Position numbers and translations under genes: made by a program | The notes under the pieces: model-generated | Databases searched by the model: none | The model's input: the letters and a program-made list of their open reading frames with translations, nothing else | What the model was told of the DNA's origin: nothing | Assembly (NCBI GenBank): GCA_040394195.1 | Contig: JBEBSR010000019.1 | Coordinates: 1 to 44,137 of the forward strand | Length of the DNA: 44,137 nucleotides | Reading direction: 5' to 3' | Source of the DNA: Wohlfahrtiimonas larvae_A | Lineage (GTDB): Bacteria > Pseudomonadota > Gammaproteobacteria > Cardiobacteriales > Wohlfahrtiimonadaceae | In this document: in pieces, positions 8,633 to 17,260 of the stretch | Layout of the letters: every line of letters begins with the position of its first letter | Numbering within the stretch: position 1 is the first letter of the stretch

Positions 8633-9550
8633 TTATTTCTCCTCATTCTTAATGTCTGAGCCATCAAATTGATGGTAAACCTGAACTTTTAATAAGCTAC
8701 GAAGCTGTGCCAATTGCTCTGCCAATTCAGAAACATCACCATAGATCGCATGTTTGTCCTCATCTGTTAAAGCTGAATAGTGCATAAAGCCTGTATCTGT
8801 CATATATTTCTGTAATCGTGAACGAATCTTGATATCTAACGGCAATGTTTTTTGTAGCAATTCTTGCGGGATAAAGTTCTGCAATTGTGCTGTGATTAGA
8901 TCAATGCCTTCTAAATTGGCAACGATTTCACCTAAATCTGCACCGCTATAGATATTGTCTTGGCCAGATAGTTTATTTTCTAAAATATTTTCTGCAAAAT
9001 CAGGTGCTGATTGCACTAATTTAGGTAAAAAGATTGTTTCAATGGCAACACGTTTTGCTAAATCTTTTACATTTTTTAAGAGCTTCTGATTTTCAAGTAG
9101 AGCATTTTCAATATTTTTCTGTGCAAATAGTTCATATTCAACGGCATGAAAGCCTTTGAAGTTAGGATCTTGCTCACGAGCTAAAAAAGCTTCAGCACGA
9201 GAATTGATCATGCGATCAATGTTGCCAAACACTAATACAACAGGACGAATCGTCTCATATTGATAATGCGCTTCGATATATTTTTGTTGAGCTAGTGCTA
9301 AATTATTTTGCTCTAATGCTTCTGATAGCTGAGTTAGCAGTGTTTCAACATTGCGCATGCGCTCTGTAGCAATTTTCATATAGGCATTAATGGCAGGTTG
9401 AAATTGCTCAGGATTAGGAATGTCGCCTAACGCAACAATTGGAGGTTCATCGCCAGATTGTAAAATGGCTTGTCTACCAACTTTAGCTGAGCTAAAAGTT
9501 ATGGCAGATATTAGAATAATGCTTAAGCTAATGAGTTGTTTTTTGTCCAC
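8633..9550 (-). CDS. efeO: EfeO-like periplasmic iron-binding protein, M75 (imelysin-type) domain only
   Basis: The periplasmic partner of the FTR1 iron permease. The 305-residue protein has an N-terminal hydrophobic export segment (about 5-22) and then a helical M75/imelysin domain with the HxxE metal motif at H135-A-V-E138 (GFHAVEYELF). Classical EfeO (about 375 residues) has a cupredoxin domain in front of M75; here that domain is absent and a free-standing cupredoxin is encoded two genes upstream, so this is closer to EfeM. The start is GTG (9548-9550) with GGAG upstream, and the first 23 bases overlap the end of the permease gene. The partition from EfeO/EfeM names is a judgement. Confidence 0.87.
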   Translation of the reverse strand: MDKKQLISLSIILISAITFSSAKVGRQAILQSGDEPPIVALGDIPNPEQFQPAINAYMKIATERMRNVETLLTQLSEALEQNNLALAQQKYIEAHYQYETIRPVVLVFGNIDRMINSRAEAFLAREQDPNFKGFHAVEYELFAQKNIENALLENQKLLKNVKDLAKRVAIETIFLPKLVQSAPDFAENILENKLSGQDNIYSGADLGEIVANLEGIDLITAQLQNFIPQELLQKTLPLDIKIRSRLQKYMTDTGFMHYSALTDEDKHAIYGDVSELAEQLAQLRSLLKVQVYHQFDGSDIKNEEK

Positions 9551-10373
9551 GAGAACCTCTCCAAAAGATGAAGCCTACAATGATCCAATAAATAATAAAT
9601 ACAGTGATCGATAAGCCTGTTGGTTGAGAGCGATACGCAAAAAATGACGATAAGAAATTACCAATACCTTGTCCATCATCTAGGAAGCTACTTGTATCCC
9701 ATAATGACATTTCAAAGAATTCAGGTAGATCAATATCGTATTCTAATAATAAGTTGGAAACTTCGTCGGATGCACGCAATAATAATGTCACCGCTAAAAA
9801 TAGCAACATGATGCCAGTGACTGTGAAGAACAGTTTCCAAGAGACAATTTTGGATGTGAAAATGAAAGCAACTAATGTGAAACCTGCGATCACTAAGCCA
9901 ATGAGAACTTCAGTTGCAAATGCACCTGTGGTTTCTGGCGTTAAATTCATGATGATTGCAGATAAGAATACTACGATTTCACTGCCTTCACGAGCAATGG
10001 CAATGGCGATAATGAAAAGCGCTCCCCACCATGAGTGTTTCTTAGCATTGCGATCGATGCCTTGAATTAAGGCTTGGCTCATCTCTTTGCCATGTTTGTT
10101 CATCCAATAAACCATTTGTACAATAAGAATACAAGCTAAAACTTCCATGAAGATCATAAAACTTGTTTGCCAAATGTCTTCCAATGAGCTGAAAACGCCA
10201 TAAATTGCTAATGCTAAAAGAATGGAAATGACAGTGCCTAAAGCAACGCCGCCCCATAAAAATTTCATACCATTTTTTACATCAGGATGGCGCTTGATCC
10301 AGCTATAGATAATGCCGATCACAAGTAGAGCTTCGAAGCTTTCACGCCATACAACGAATAATACATTTCCCAT
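9528..10373 (-). CDS. efeU: FTR1-family iron permease (EfeU/FtrC)
   Basis: An inner-membrane iron permease of the oxidase-dependent type. The 281-residue protein has about seven membrane segments and both RExxE iron-passage motifs: RESFE (10-14) in the first helix and REGSE (128-132) in the fourth. The sequence is intact, without the frameshift that inactivates efeU in E. coli K-12. AAAAGG precedes the ATG. It follows the cupredoxin gene by 16 bases and overlaps the M75 gene by 23, which indicates tight co-expression. Either the EfeU or the FtrC name could apply. Confidence 0.94.
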   Translation of the reverse strand: MGNVLFVVWRESFEALLVIGIIYSWIKRHPDVKNGMKFLWGGVALGTVISILLALAIYGVFSSLEDIWQTSFMIFMEVLACILIVQMVYWMNKHGKEMSQALIQGIDRNAKKHSWWGALFIIAIAIAREGSEIVVFLSAIIMNLTPETTGAFATEVLIGLVIAGFTLVAFIFTSKIVSWKLFFTVTGIMLLFLAVTLLLRASDEVSNLLLEYDIDLPEFFEMSLWDTSSFLDDGQGIGNFLSSFFAYRSQPTGLSITVFIIYWIIVGFIFWRGSRGQKTTH

Positions 10374-10389
10374 GAGTTACCTTTTATTT

Positions 10390-10740
10390 CTATTCTTTAA
10401 CTAAAATTGTGCCGCGTGGATGATCTAAATGAAAGTCATCAAAGAATTCATAACTGCCAGGTTTTAGTGGTGCAATGACAACCACAGATTTAGCTCCTGG
10501 TGCTAAAACTTTTTCTTTGCGCAATTGTGTGCTTTCAAATTCAGCAGGTTGTGTGCCAATGTTTTTAACTTCGATTCTAATTTTAGTTTTGGCAGGCACT
10601 TCGAGCACTAATGGGATTAAATCACCATCTTTCATTTCTAATTGGACTGTATATTTGTTTTCTTTAGCGACTGCATTAGCTGAAAGTATGAATAATCCAA
10701 ATGTTAATAATGTGATGAGTTTTTTCATAGATAGGTTCAT
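10390..10740 (-). CDS. Periplasmic cupredoxin-domain protein (FtrB-like)
   Basis: A small exported cupredoxin, 116 residues, with a signal peptide (cleavage near ANAVAKE, about residue 26) and a single beta-sandwich domain. Candidate metal ligands are E/M residues and H129-type histidines in the C-terminal YEFFDDFHLDHPRG stretch; there is no cysteine, so it is not a blue copper site of the plastocyanin kind. It matches the FtrB protein of Ftr systems and the cupredoxin half of EfeO. The start is uncertain: MNLSMKK (here) or the ATG four codons on, and neither has a clear ribosome site. A hairpin separates it from the P19-like gene upstream. Confidence 0.85.
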   Translation of the reverse strand: MNLSMKKLITLLTFGLFILSANAVAKENKYTVQLEMKDGDLIPLVLEVPAKTKIRIEVKNIGTQPAEFESTQLRKEKVLAPGAKSVVVIAPLKPGSYEFFDDFHLDHPRGTILVKE

Positions 10741-10767
10741 TCAAATTTTAATGTCAATAATATGATA

Positions 10768-10797
10768 AAAGCGTATGAATTGGTGTTCATACGCTTT
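10768..10797 (-). terminator. Intercistronic hairpin between the P19-like and cupredoxin genes
   Basis: A perfect 12-base inverted repeat (AAAGCGTATGAA 10768-10779, TTCATACGCTTT 10786-10797) with a six-base loop. On the minus strand it ends in TTTTAT, a short T run. It could partly terminate the transcript or protect the 3' end of the P19 message, so that more P19 than permease is made. Confidence 0.6.
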
Positions 10798-10809
10798 ACT
10801 GTGATCTAA

Positions 10810-11364
10810 TTAGTAGCTACCTTTACGGCCAGTACCTGCATAGTCGAATTCCCATTCAACATTGAATGGTTCAAACCATGGTGCAACGCCAGTTTCTTTA
10901 TCAATATGGCGGCCAAAAGCTGCTTCTTTGTTGTATGAAGGTGGTGAAATTTTGAAGTTCACTTTATATTTACCAACACCATCCAATTTTAAGTTTTCAC
11001 CATAGTGTGGGCCATCGCTTGCAACCATCGGCATGAATGTACCGCTTTGTACTGGGCTACCTTCTTTATCTGTACGTTGGATTGAGTAATCTACAACTAA
11101 ATAAGGGATCCAATCACCTTCAGCAAAACCATTTGGATTATCTTCTACAGCATGAATATCAGCTTCTAAATGTACATCAGCTTCAGCGGCTGGTAAATGA
11201 TGCATTTTGTGTGTACCTTCTTCTGTGTCCATTGTGATAGGTTGTAAATAAACACCTTGGATTTCCATGCCATTTTCAATGATTGGCTGGCCAACAGGAT
11301 ATTCTTGAGCAAAGCTGTATGAAGTGACGAGAAGCAAACTTGCGAGACTGATTTTTTTATACAT
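10810..11364 (-). CDS. P19-like periplasmic iron-transport protein (FtrA/FetP family)
   Basis: A periplasmic metal-binding protein of the P19/Tp34/FetP family, 184 residues, with a signal peptide ending near SYSFAQ (about residue 19). The family stretch HKMHHLPAAEADVHLEADIH holds the histidine and methionine residues expected to bind copper and iron, and the segment PHYGENLK...GKYKVNF is also typical. P19 proteins are dimers that support FTR1 permeases under iron limitation (Campylobacter P19, Bordetella FtrA, E. coli FetP). It is the first gene of the operon and has a Fur box 32 bases upstream of its ATG. Confidence 0.93.
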   Translation of the reverse strand: MYKKISLASLLLVTSYSFAQEYPVGQPIIENGMEIQGVYLQPITMDTEEGTHKMHHLPAAEADVHLEADIHAVEDNPNGFAEGDWIPYLVVDYSIQRTDKEGSPVQSGTFMPMVASDGPHYGENLKLDGVGKYKVNFKISPPSYNKEAAFGRHIDKETGVAPWFEPFNVEWEFDYAGTGRKGSY

Positions 11365-11395
11365 ATTCTTGTATTCCTTGATTGTGTAAATATCT

Positions 11396-11414
11396 AATGA
11401 TAAAAGTTCTCATT
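11396..11414 (-). promoter_or_regulatory. Putative Fur box controlling the iron-uptake operon
   Basis: AATGATAAAAGTTCTCATT (plus-strand sense) contains TGATAAAaGTTCTCA, about 12 of 14 matches to the 7-1-7 Fur consensus TGATAATnATTATCA. It lies just upstream of the P19 gene, where the operon promoter must be. Consistent with iron repression. Confidence 0.65.
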
Positions 11415-11526
11415 TGCAAATGATTTCATCGAATTATACGCCTGTCAAAAAATAAAAGTGAATATTTTTGTAAAGAACCATTCATAACAGCCAAACTTGT
11501 CAATGCCTAGCTCACAAGATAACTGT

Positions 11527-11532
11527 TATAAT
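11527..11532 (+). promoter_or_regulatory. Probable -10 element for the tehB-like gene
   Basis: A perfect TATAAT 36 bases before the start codon. TTGTCA at 11497-11502 is 24 bases upstream, too far to pair well, so only the -10 box is called. Confidence 0.45.
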
Positions 11533-11568
11533 GGCACTCTATTGAATATTTTTATGTGAGAAGGGAAT

Positions 11569-12171
11569 ATGAGTAAAGTTCGTTCAGCTGATTATTATCA
11601 TCAAAATTATGATTTAACGATGCCACATACAGATATCATTGCGGCGACTGATATTGTGCAACCTTGCAAAGCTTTTGATTTAGGTTGTGGGCAGGGGCGC
11701 AATAGTTTGTATCTCAATTCTCTTGGGTTTGATTTAACATCAGTGGATGTGAATCCTAATAGTATTGCTTTTTTAAAAGATGTGATCGCAAAAGAAGGTT
11801 TAACGAATATTGATCCATCTATTTATGATATCAACTTAGCAGCGATTGAAGGGCAATATGATTTTATTTTTTCAACCGTTGTATTTATGTTTTTGAAGCC
11901 TGAATGTGTGCCAAATATCATTCGCAATATGCAAGACCATACAAATGTGAATGGTTATAACTTAATCGTATCTGCAATGGACACAGCACAATATCCATGT
12001 GATCAAGGTTTTTCATTTACCTTTAAAGAAGGTGAATTGCAGGAATATTATAAAGATTGGGAAATTGTGACTTATAACGAAGATGTGGGTGAATTGCATC
12101 GTTTAGATGCTAATGGCAATCGTGTGAAGTTGCAGTTTGCAACAATGTTGGCAAAGCGTATTTGCCTATAG
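11569..12171 (+). CDS. tehB: TehB-like SAM-dependent methyltransferase
   Basis: A 200-residue class I methyltransferase with motif I DLGCGQGRN (37-45) and the post-I aspartate in SVDVNPNSI. It resembles TehB throughout, including the family segments YYHQNYDLTMPH at the start and IVSAMDTAQYPC near the middle. TehB gives tellurite resistance when overproduced and may methylate tellurite; its natural substrate is not settled. GAGAAGGGA precedes the ATG and a TATAAT lies at 11527-11532. It is divergent from the iron operon and no tehA is next to it. Confidence 0.85.
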   Translation: MSKVRSADYYHQNYDLTMPHTDIIAATDIVQPCKAFDLGCGQGRNSLYLNSLGFDLTSVDVNPNSIAFLKDVIAKEGLTNIDPSIYDINLAAIEGQYDFIFSTVVFMFLKPECVPNIIRNMQDHTNVNGYNLIVSAMDTAQYPCDQGFSFTFKEGELQEYYKDWEIVTYNEDVGELHRLDANGNRVKLQFATMLAKRICL

Positions 12172-12205
12172 AGGATTGACTACTACTTAGATAAGATAGA
12201 AAAAT

Positions 12206-12628
12206 ATGAAAAATATTTCTTGTAAACCCACTATGTACATAGATTATACGGTTACCTCGATTGGCACAGTTGAATCGGAGCATGAGCTTTTTTCAACTAT
12301 AGAAGGGTCTCTTATCATTTTGATTGATGGGCAGATATTTTTGGCAGAGGAAAATATATTATTGCTTGAATTGGCCCATAGTTTTAAAAACTGGTTTGAA
12401 AATAAATCAGGTGATTTTATATATAAATCGATGGATTATGAGGAGTATCCACTTTTATTTTTCAAGAAAATATCAGTAGATTTTTGGAGTATTAGTAGTG
12501 TTTGGACTGACAGGATAGCCGGAAATATTGAGTTTTCAGAATTAATTACAGCATGCCAGACATTTGTTGATAAATTAAAGAATGAGCTAGTAGAAAATAA
12601 TGTAAAGTTGAATAAGATTGTTTTATAA
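12206..12628 (+). CDS. Hypothetical protein, 140 residues
   Basis: I do not recognise this protein. It is 140 residues, acidic, with no signal peptide or membrane segment, and it has a patterned alpha/beta look: SLIILIDGQIFLAEENILLLELA followed by a helical FKNWF segment, then a C-terminal helix with many E/N/K residues. The base composition is more AT-rich than tehB. The start ATG has only a weak AG-rich site. It lies 34 bases after tehB and faces the YhbW-like gene. The overall look (small acidic protein, one hydrophobic strand pair) is seen in immunity-type proteins, but that is a guess. Confidence 0.65.
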   Translation: MKNISCKPTMYIDYTVTSIGTVESEHELFSTIEGSLIILIDGQIFLAEENILLLELAHSFKNWFENKSGDFIYKSMDYEEYPLLFFKKISVDFWSISSVWTDRIAGNIEFSELITACQTFVDKLKNELVENNVKLNKIVL

Positions 12629-12648
12629 ATATATGTTATCTATAAAAA

Positions 12649-12672
12649 AGGCTGAATGATGTTGTTCAGCCT
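12649..12672 (-). terminator. Terminator of the flavin oxidoreductase gene
   Basis: AGGCTGAA (12649-12656) pairs with TTCAGCCT (12665-12672). On the minus strand it is followed by a run of six T (CCTTTTTTATAG), so it ends the YhbW-like transcript; on the plus strand the T run is poor. Confidence 0.75.
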
Positions 12673-12700
12673 CTATTGTATTAATTATATTGTCATTAAA

Positions 12701-13702
12701 TTACACAAACTGAAACTGCGGTAATTCTTTAGCAAGTTTCAAAGTTTTCAATCGTGCAGCTTGATCGTAAATGCCACATGTGACGATTAATTCATCAGGC
12801 TGGTATTCAGCTAAAAACTCATCAATTTGAGGCGAAACAGAATCCACTGTGCCAATGAATGAACAAGCTAATGCGGCGCTTGTACTTTGTTTTTCAACTG
12901 GCGACCAGAAAGCATCGATATCTTTAATCGGCTTTGGCGTTAATCCTGCCTGATTACGTCGTAAATTTGTAAATGATTGCTGTTTAGATGTGAAATGATA
13001 TTCTGCATCTTCAACTGTTTTACTCAAAACTAAATTCGCAGCAATGCTGACATAAGGCTCAGCCAATTGTTTCGATGGTTGAAATTGCTTGCGATAAATG
13101 TCTACTGCTTGCTTTAAAGATTGCGGTGCAAAATGTGAGGCAAATGCATAAGGTAAGCCTAAATGTGCTGCTAATTGCGCGCCAAATAAACTAGAACCTA
13201 GCATCCATAATGGAATCTTTGTGCCACGGCCAGGAAATGCTTTGACAAGATCAGTATCATCATCAGAGTTCAAATAGTATTGTAATTCCACAACATCGCT
13301 TGGGAAATGATCAGAGCTTTGTTGATTACGACGAAGTGCAGTTGCCGTTGTCATATCACTACCAGGTGCTCTGCCTAAACCTAAATCAATGCGATCAGGG
13401 AAGAGCGTTGCCAATGTGCCAAATTGCTCTGCAATTATTAAAGGCGAATGATTAGGCAACATGATTCCGCCTGCACCAATTCTGATTTTCTGTGTGTGAT
13501 TACCAATGTGGCACAATAACAGGGAAGTTGCAGCACTCGCAATACCACCCATGTTATGGTGCTCCGCTAACCAAAAGCGTTTAAAGCCAACACTTTCAGC
13601 ACATTGTGCCAATTCAACGGATTGGTCAATTGCTATTGCAATGGTTTGTCCTTCGCCAACGGGTACTAAATCTAATAACGAAATCGGAATTTTCTTTTGC
13701 AT
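12701..13702 (-). CDS. LLM-class flavin-dependent oxidoreductase, YhbW-like
   Basis: A luciferase-like monooxygenase family protein of 333 residues, a TIM-barrel FMN enzyme using reduced flavin. Strong resemblance to E. coli YhbW is visible: ISLLDLVPV at the start, RFWLAEHHNM, IASAATS, MLPNHSPLIIAEQFGTL, DLGLGRAPGSD and LGSSLFGAQLAA. The substrate is not known for the family. AAAGGAG lies upstream of the ATG. It is monocistronic between the orphan protein gene and the ABC cluster. Confidence 0.9.
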   Translation of the reverse strand: MQKKIPISLLDLVPVGEGQTIAIAIDQSVELAQCAESVGFKRFWLAEHHNMGGIASAATSLLLCHIGNHTQKIRIGAGGIMLPNHSPLIIAEQFGTLATLFPDRIDLGLGRAPGSDMTTATALRRNQQSSDHFPSDVVELQYYLNSDDDTDLVKAFPGRGTKIPLWMLGSSLFGAQLAAHLGLPYAFASHFAPQSLKQAVDIYRKQFQPSKQLAEPYVSIAANLVLSKTVEDAEYHFTSKQQSFTNLRRNQAGLTPKPIKDIDAFWSPVEKQSTSAALACSFIGTVDSVSPQIDEFLAEYQPDELIVTCGIYDQAARLKTLKLAKELPQFQFV

Positions 13703-13778
13703 GATCGCTCCTTTAATATATCTATATATCGAGGATAGTAGATATATTAAAAATTTGCCAATAATTTAAAAGATTCAG

Positions 13779-14786
13779 TTATTTTTGATCATTGGCGCTC
13801 TCTTTAATCAGATCATATGGTGTGGGATTTGAGCATTCATCATATCCATAAGAACTAAAAGATGGAGATTTAGTTATCCATACATCATCAAAGAGTATTT
13901 CATTGTTTTTTAAATCTATTAATTGCATAGATAAATTATTATTTTCAAAAGATAGGTTTAGCTCTGCATCTGGAGTTTTATTTGTGGGTCTACTTTGAAA
14001 GATTTTGTTATAGGAAGGTTTGTTTTTGGAATCCCCTTGATATTCGTAACCAATGATTTGAATATCTTTGTAATGCTTATATAAATATTTCCAATCTAAA
14101 TTATGAAAGAAGTTTTCATCGTTATTATTGATATAAGCATTAATTTCTAGGGTGTTCACAGGTTGTGAAAATTTTTTGGTCTTATATTCTTTAGTGCATA
14201 CAGCGCCACGTTTATAAATAGTACCACTTTCTAGTAGATGTTGGCGTTCAAGAGATGATGCTGTTGTGTAATCTATAGTGCTTTTGATAATAGTAAATAA
14301 TGTATTGCCACATAATAAAATTATTCCGCCGTATAGTATAAAGTGTGAGTTTTTAGAATCTGGGTGTGCTTCTTGATTTCTAAGCCCGACCGCAATAGTT
14401 AATATATAAATAGATGTAAACCAAAGAATATAACCTAGACCAAATCCATAAATGCTTGCCGTATTTCCATTTTCATTGATCATTATAGAATCATGTACAT
14501 AGCTGGTATGGCTGAGGAGCAAGAGAGATGTTATTGCAATAACTAACGATTTCTTAAAATTAAAAAATTGAATGAAGATATAAAATATGAATAGATTGGA
14601 ATACCAAGCAAAATTCAGCATTAATGGCGCTAGCCAGCCTATTAGTAATACATTTAGACCTATATATTCATTATAGCCAGCAGTTTTAAATGTATATGTT
14701 AGAAAAGGCAATGAACATAGCCAAAATAGTCCTGATAGAACTAACAATAATCTTAAGGTTGGCTTGTTAGTTATTTTATCATTCAT
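13779..14786 (-). CDS. Unknown membrane protein of an ABC exporter cluster
   Basis: A 335-residue protein that I do not recognise. The N-terminal half has about five membrane segments (roughly 12-32, 42-62, 66-95, 111-135 and 150-170). The last 165 residues form a soluble domain rich in N, K, Y and D with two cysteines (ICT-type CTKEYK and DECSNP) that could pair, and a probable extracytoplasmic position. The AGGAG site overlaps the stop of the permease gene; the gap between genes is two bases. Its position as the third gene after an ATPase and a permease suggests an accessory subunit of the exporter. Confidence 0.75.
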   Translation of the reverse strand: MNDKITNKPTLRLLLVLSGLFWLCSLPFLTYTFKTAGYNEYIGLNVLLIGWLAPLMLNFAWYSNLFIFYIFIQFFNFKKSLVIAITSLLLLSHTSYVHDSIMINENGNTASIYGFGLGYILWFTSIYILTIAVGLRNQEAHPDSKNSHFILYGGIILLCGNTLFTIIKSTIDYTTASSLERQHLLESGTIYKRGAVCTKEYKTKKFSQPVNTLEINAYINNNDENFFHNLDWKYLYKHYKDIQIIGYEYQGDSKNKPSYNKIFQSRPTNKTPDAELNLSFENNNLSMQLIDLKNNEILFDDVWITKSPSFSSYGYDECSNPTPYDLIKESANDQK

Positions 14787-14788
14787 GT

Positions 14789-16159
14789 TTACTCCTCAAA
14801 CTTTGGAATAAAACGTTCCCAATTGGAAATAAGTAAAAAGATTATAATGCCTGATTGAATTGCGGGTGAGAGAATAGAAATTGCAAGTTCTAAGGTGCTA
14901 TTGGGCAAAGTAAGCAATGGGAAAAATAGCCCTGATAAAACACTAGAAAACATATTTGGCACTAAAAAATAGATGATTAGGAAGATTAATAACACTGAAT
15001 CTTTTGTGCGAGTTAATGATAGATAAATCATGATCAATAAATCGCGTGTGATAAATAGTGTTAAAGATAAAAATTGCATGCCTGTAATGAAAGTTGATTG
15101 TTCATTGGTGGGGTAAAAAATCATCAGTGCGATTGGTAAAAGCAAGATAAATACATAGCTAGTCAACCATGAAGGAATGTAATGAATAAGTTTTTTGTAG
15201 TTTCCAAATTGCACAGCTCTTGTGATTTGAATCCAATATTTTGGCTTGGGTGAAAGTAATAGTAATAATACGTAACAGGAGATGATTACCCAAATATAAA
15301 GCTTACCGACAACGCCAAAATATGTGCCAAATAAGTTGGCAGTTAAACCTTCTGGTAATTGGGAAAATTGTGTTGTACCAAAGAAAATCCAACAAAATAG
15401 TATGAAAGATAACCAATAAACAGGATTGATGCGGTGATTAAATTCAACATTAAAACGTAGGTATAGTGCAAACACTGCCCAAGCAGCGGCAATGATGGAG
15501 AAAATTACGACAAATTGCTTGGATGTTAATTGAATGATGCCAAATAATGTTATTGAAGTATGATTGGCGACAAATAATTCTCGAGCTAAGCCACCGCCAT
15601 AAAACATGATCAGTAACAGAGTAATGAGTGTTATATAAGAACCATGTGCTATGACTTTAGAAAATCGTTGATCATTGCGTTGCCATTGAATCAATGTGAG
15701 TGTCAAAGTAAAAGCGTGGAGGAAAATTGTAAAAAACACTAAGACTAAAATGATAAGTGCTGTTTCTTCGATTGTGTTTGTGGATGAGTTCTTACCAGGG
15801 ATGATGCTTAAAATGAGCGTAAAGCCTCCGAGTAACCATTCATTGAAAGATGCACCAAATAATTTACCCACCATCATCTTATAAGTGGAAATACCACTGA
15901 GTCTTTGATAATCCCAGGTACCTTCACGAAATTCTAATAATAAGGATTGATTGACAGAGTGAGTGCCCATCATCGTTGTGACAATGACAAAAATAATGAT
16001 TCCAATGCTGGTGCGTTCATGTTCAGTAATATTACTGACAAGAGAAAAATAAATCAGAATTAAGAATAGTGCTTGAAGTAAGAATTTAATTTTGACAGTG
16101 CGTGTCCAAAGATTACGTGTGAATTCAGAGTTATTGAAGAAAAGCATATAACGTTTCAT
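14789..16159 (-). CDS. ABC-2 type transporter permease
   Basis: A 456-residue integral membrane protein with about ten to twelve hydrophobic segments and an N-terminal amphipathic stretch typical of ABC-2 exporters (SVNQSLLLEFREGTWDYQRL, with the EFxxGTWDxQR turn after the second segment). It forms the channel for the ATPase encoded just upstream, with which it shares one base (TAATG overlap of stop and start), so translation is coupled. The cargo is unknown; there is no peptide or polysaccharide biosynthesis gene nearby. Confidence 0.85.
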   Translation of the reverse strand: MKRYMLFFNNSEFTRNLWTRTVKIKFLLQALFLILIYFSLVSNITEHERTSIGIIIFVIVTTMMGTHSVNQSLLLEFREGTWDYQRLSGISTYKMMVGKLFGASFNEWLLGGFTLILSIIPGKNSSTNTIEETALIILVLVFFTIFLHAFTLTLTLIQWQRNDQRFSKVIAHGSYITLITLLLIMFYGGGLARELFVANHTSITLFGIIQLTSKQFVVIFSIIAAAWAVFALYLRFNVEFNHRINPVYWLSFILFCWIFFGTTQFSQLPEGLTANLFGTYFGVVGKLYIWVIISCYVLLLLLSPKPKYWIQITRAVQFGNYKKLIHYIPSWLTSYVFILLLPIALMIFYPTNEQSTFITGMQFLSLTLFITRDLLIMIYLSLTRTKDSVLLIFLIIYFLVPNMFSSVLSGLFFPLLTLPNSTLELAISILSPAIQSGIIIFLLISNWERFIPKFEE

Positions 16160-17100
16160 TATTGTGCTCCTGTGATTCTAGTTTGTTGCAATGTATCAAA
16201 ATAGACATCTTGTAAAGAGTGATTTTTGATAGAGAAATTAGTGATTTTAAAGCCTTGGTTGATTAATAAGAGGAGTAATTGGTGTTGTTTTTCTTCCGTA
16301 TAATCTGTGAACTCACACAAAATGTGTCGATCTTGTAATTGTGCTTTATAGCCTTGTTCCATCAATGCCACAATCATTCGTTGAAGGTCTAGATCATTGG
16401 CTCCCAATAGTGAAATTGTGAGAGGATAATTTTTTAATTTCAGCTCTTTATGTGTTTGATGATAAGAAAGTAATTTACCTTTTTCTAAGATCAAGATGCC
16501 AGTACAGTAACCTTCCAGTTCTTCTAAAATATGTGAGGAAACAATGAAGGTTGTACCATCTTTGGCCAAGCTTTTGAGTAGTTGAGATAAGTCATGGCGA
16601 GCGCTAGGATCTAATCCAGAAGCTGGTTCATCTAATAAGACAATTTTAGGTTGTTGAATTAAAACCTGTGCAAGTGCAAGGCGTTGTCTTTGTCCACGAG
16701 ATAGTGAGCCAGCGAGTAGATTGAGTTTGTCTTCAAGATTAACTTTCTGAATTACCCATTCAATGGCTTTTTGTAGTGTGTCATCTTTAAGATTATGGTT
16801 CCAGCCAGCATAAGTAACGCACTGTAGAACTGTTAGATCTTGATATAAGCCAAAATGATCAGGTAAATAGCCTATTAATTGCCTGACTTTAGTTGGAAAT
16901 TCCCAAATATTAATATCACTGATGAAAATATCACCGTGAATAGGTTCATCTAAACATGCAATGCTTCTTAATAAGGTTGTTTTACCAGAGCCGTTAGGGC
17001 CCACTAAAGCAGTGATGGAACCTTGTGGCAATTCAAAGTTAATATTATTTAACGCCCGCGTTTCTGGGTAGTCGTAATAGAGGTTTTGTACTTTTATCAT
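16159..17100 (-). CDS. ABC transporter ATP-binding protein
   Basis: A 313-residue CcmA/NatA-type ATPase. Walker A is GPNGSGKTT (34-42), the Q loop is in RQLIGYLPDHFGLY, the signature is LSRGQRQRLALA (about 137-148), Walker B is KIVLLDEPASGLDP and the switch histidine is in VSSHILEE. About 100 residues follow the nucleotide-binding domain, as in exporters of drugs, antibiotics or lipids. It is the first gene of the three-gene cluster and reads away from mnmG. Confidence 0.92.
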   Translation of the reverse strand: MIKVQNLYYDYPETRALNNINFELPQGSITALVGPNGSGKTTLLRSIACLDEPIHGDIFISDINIWEFPTKVRQLIGYLPDHFGLYQDLTVLQCVTYAGWNHNLKDDTLQKAIEWVIQKVNLEDKLNLLAGSLSRGQRQRLALAQVLIQQPKIVLLDEPASGLDPSARHDLSQLLKSLAKDGTTFIVSSHILEELEGYCTGILILEKGKLLSYHQTHKELKLKNYPLTISLLGANDLDLQRMIVALMEQGYKAQLQDRHILCEFTDYTEEKQHQLLLLLINQGFKITNFSIKNHSLQDVYFDTLQQTRITGAQ

Positions 17101-17195
17101 TTTGATTTTATTTTAAGAAATTATATTCTCAATATTTTAACCAATATTTCATAAAGTTCCTAGTTGTACATGTTATGTAAATCTCAGCCTGCTTA

Positions 17196-17224
17196 TTGGG
17201 ATTTCATCATAAAACTGATAAGAT
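17196..17224 (+). promoter_or_regulatory. Putative sigma-70 promoter for mnmG
   Basis: TTGGGA (17196-17201), a 17-base spacer and TAAGAT (17219-17224), 36 bases before the mnmG ATG. Recognised by eye. Confidence 0.45.
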
Positions 17225-17260
17225 AGCTCTTTTGCTTTTCTTTAAGATATAAGTGTATTT

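Noticed and set aside
9754..10065. 103-codon plus-strand open frame
   Set aside because: It lies antisense to the FTR1 permease gene, whose membrane helices and two RExxE motifs are clear.
10475..10765. 96-codon plus-strand open frame
   Set aside because: Antisense to the cupredoxin gene; composition is that of a reverse-strand shadow.
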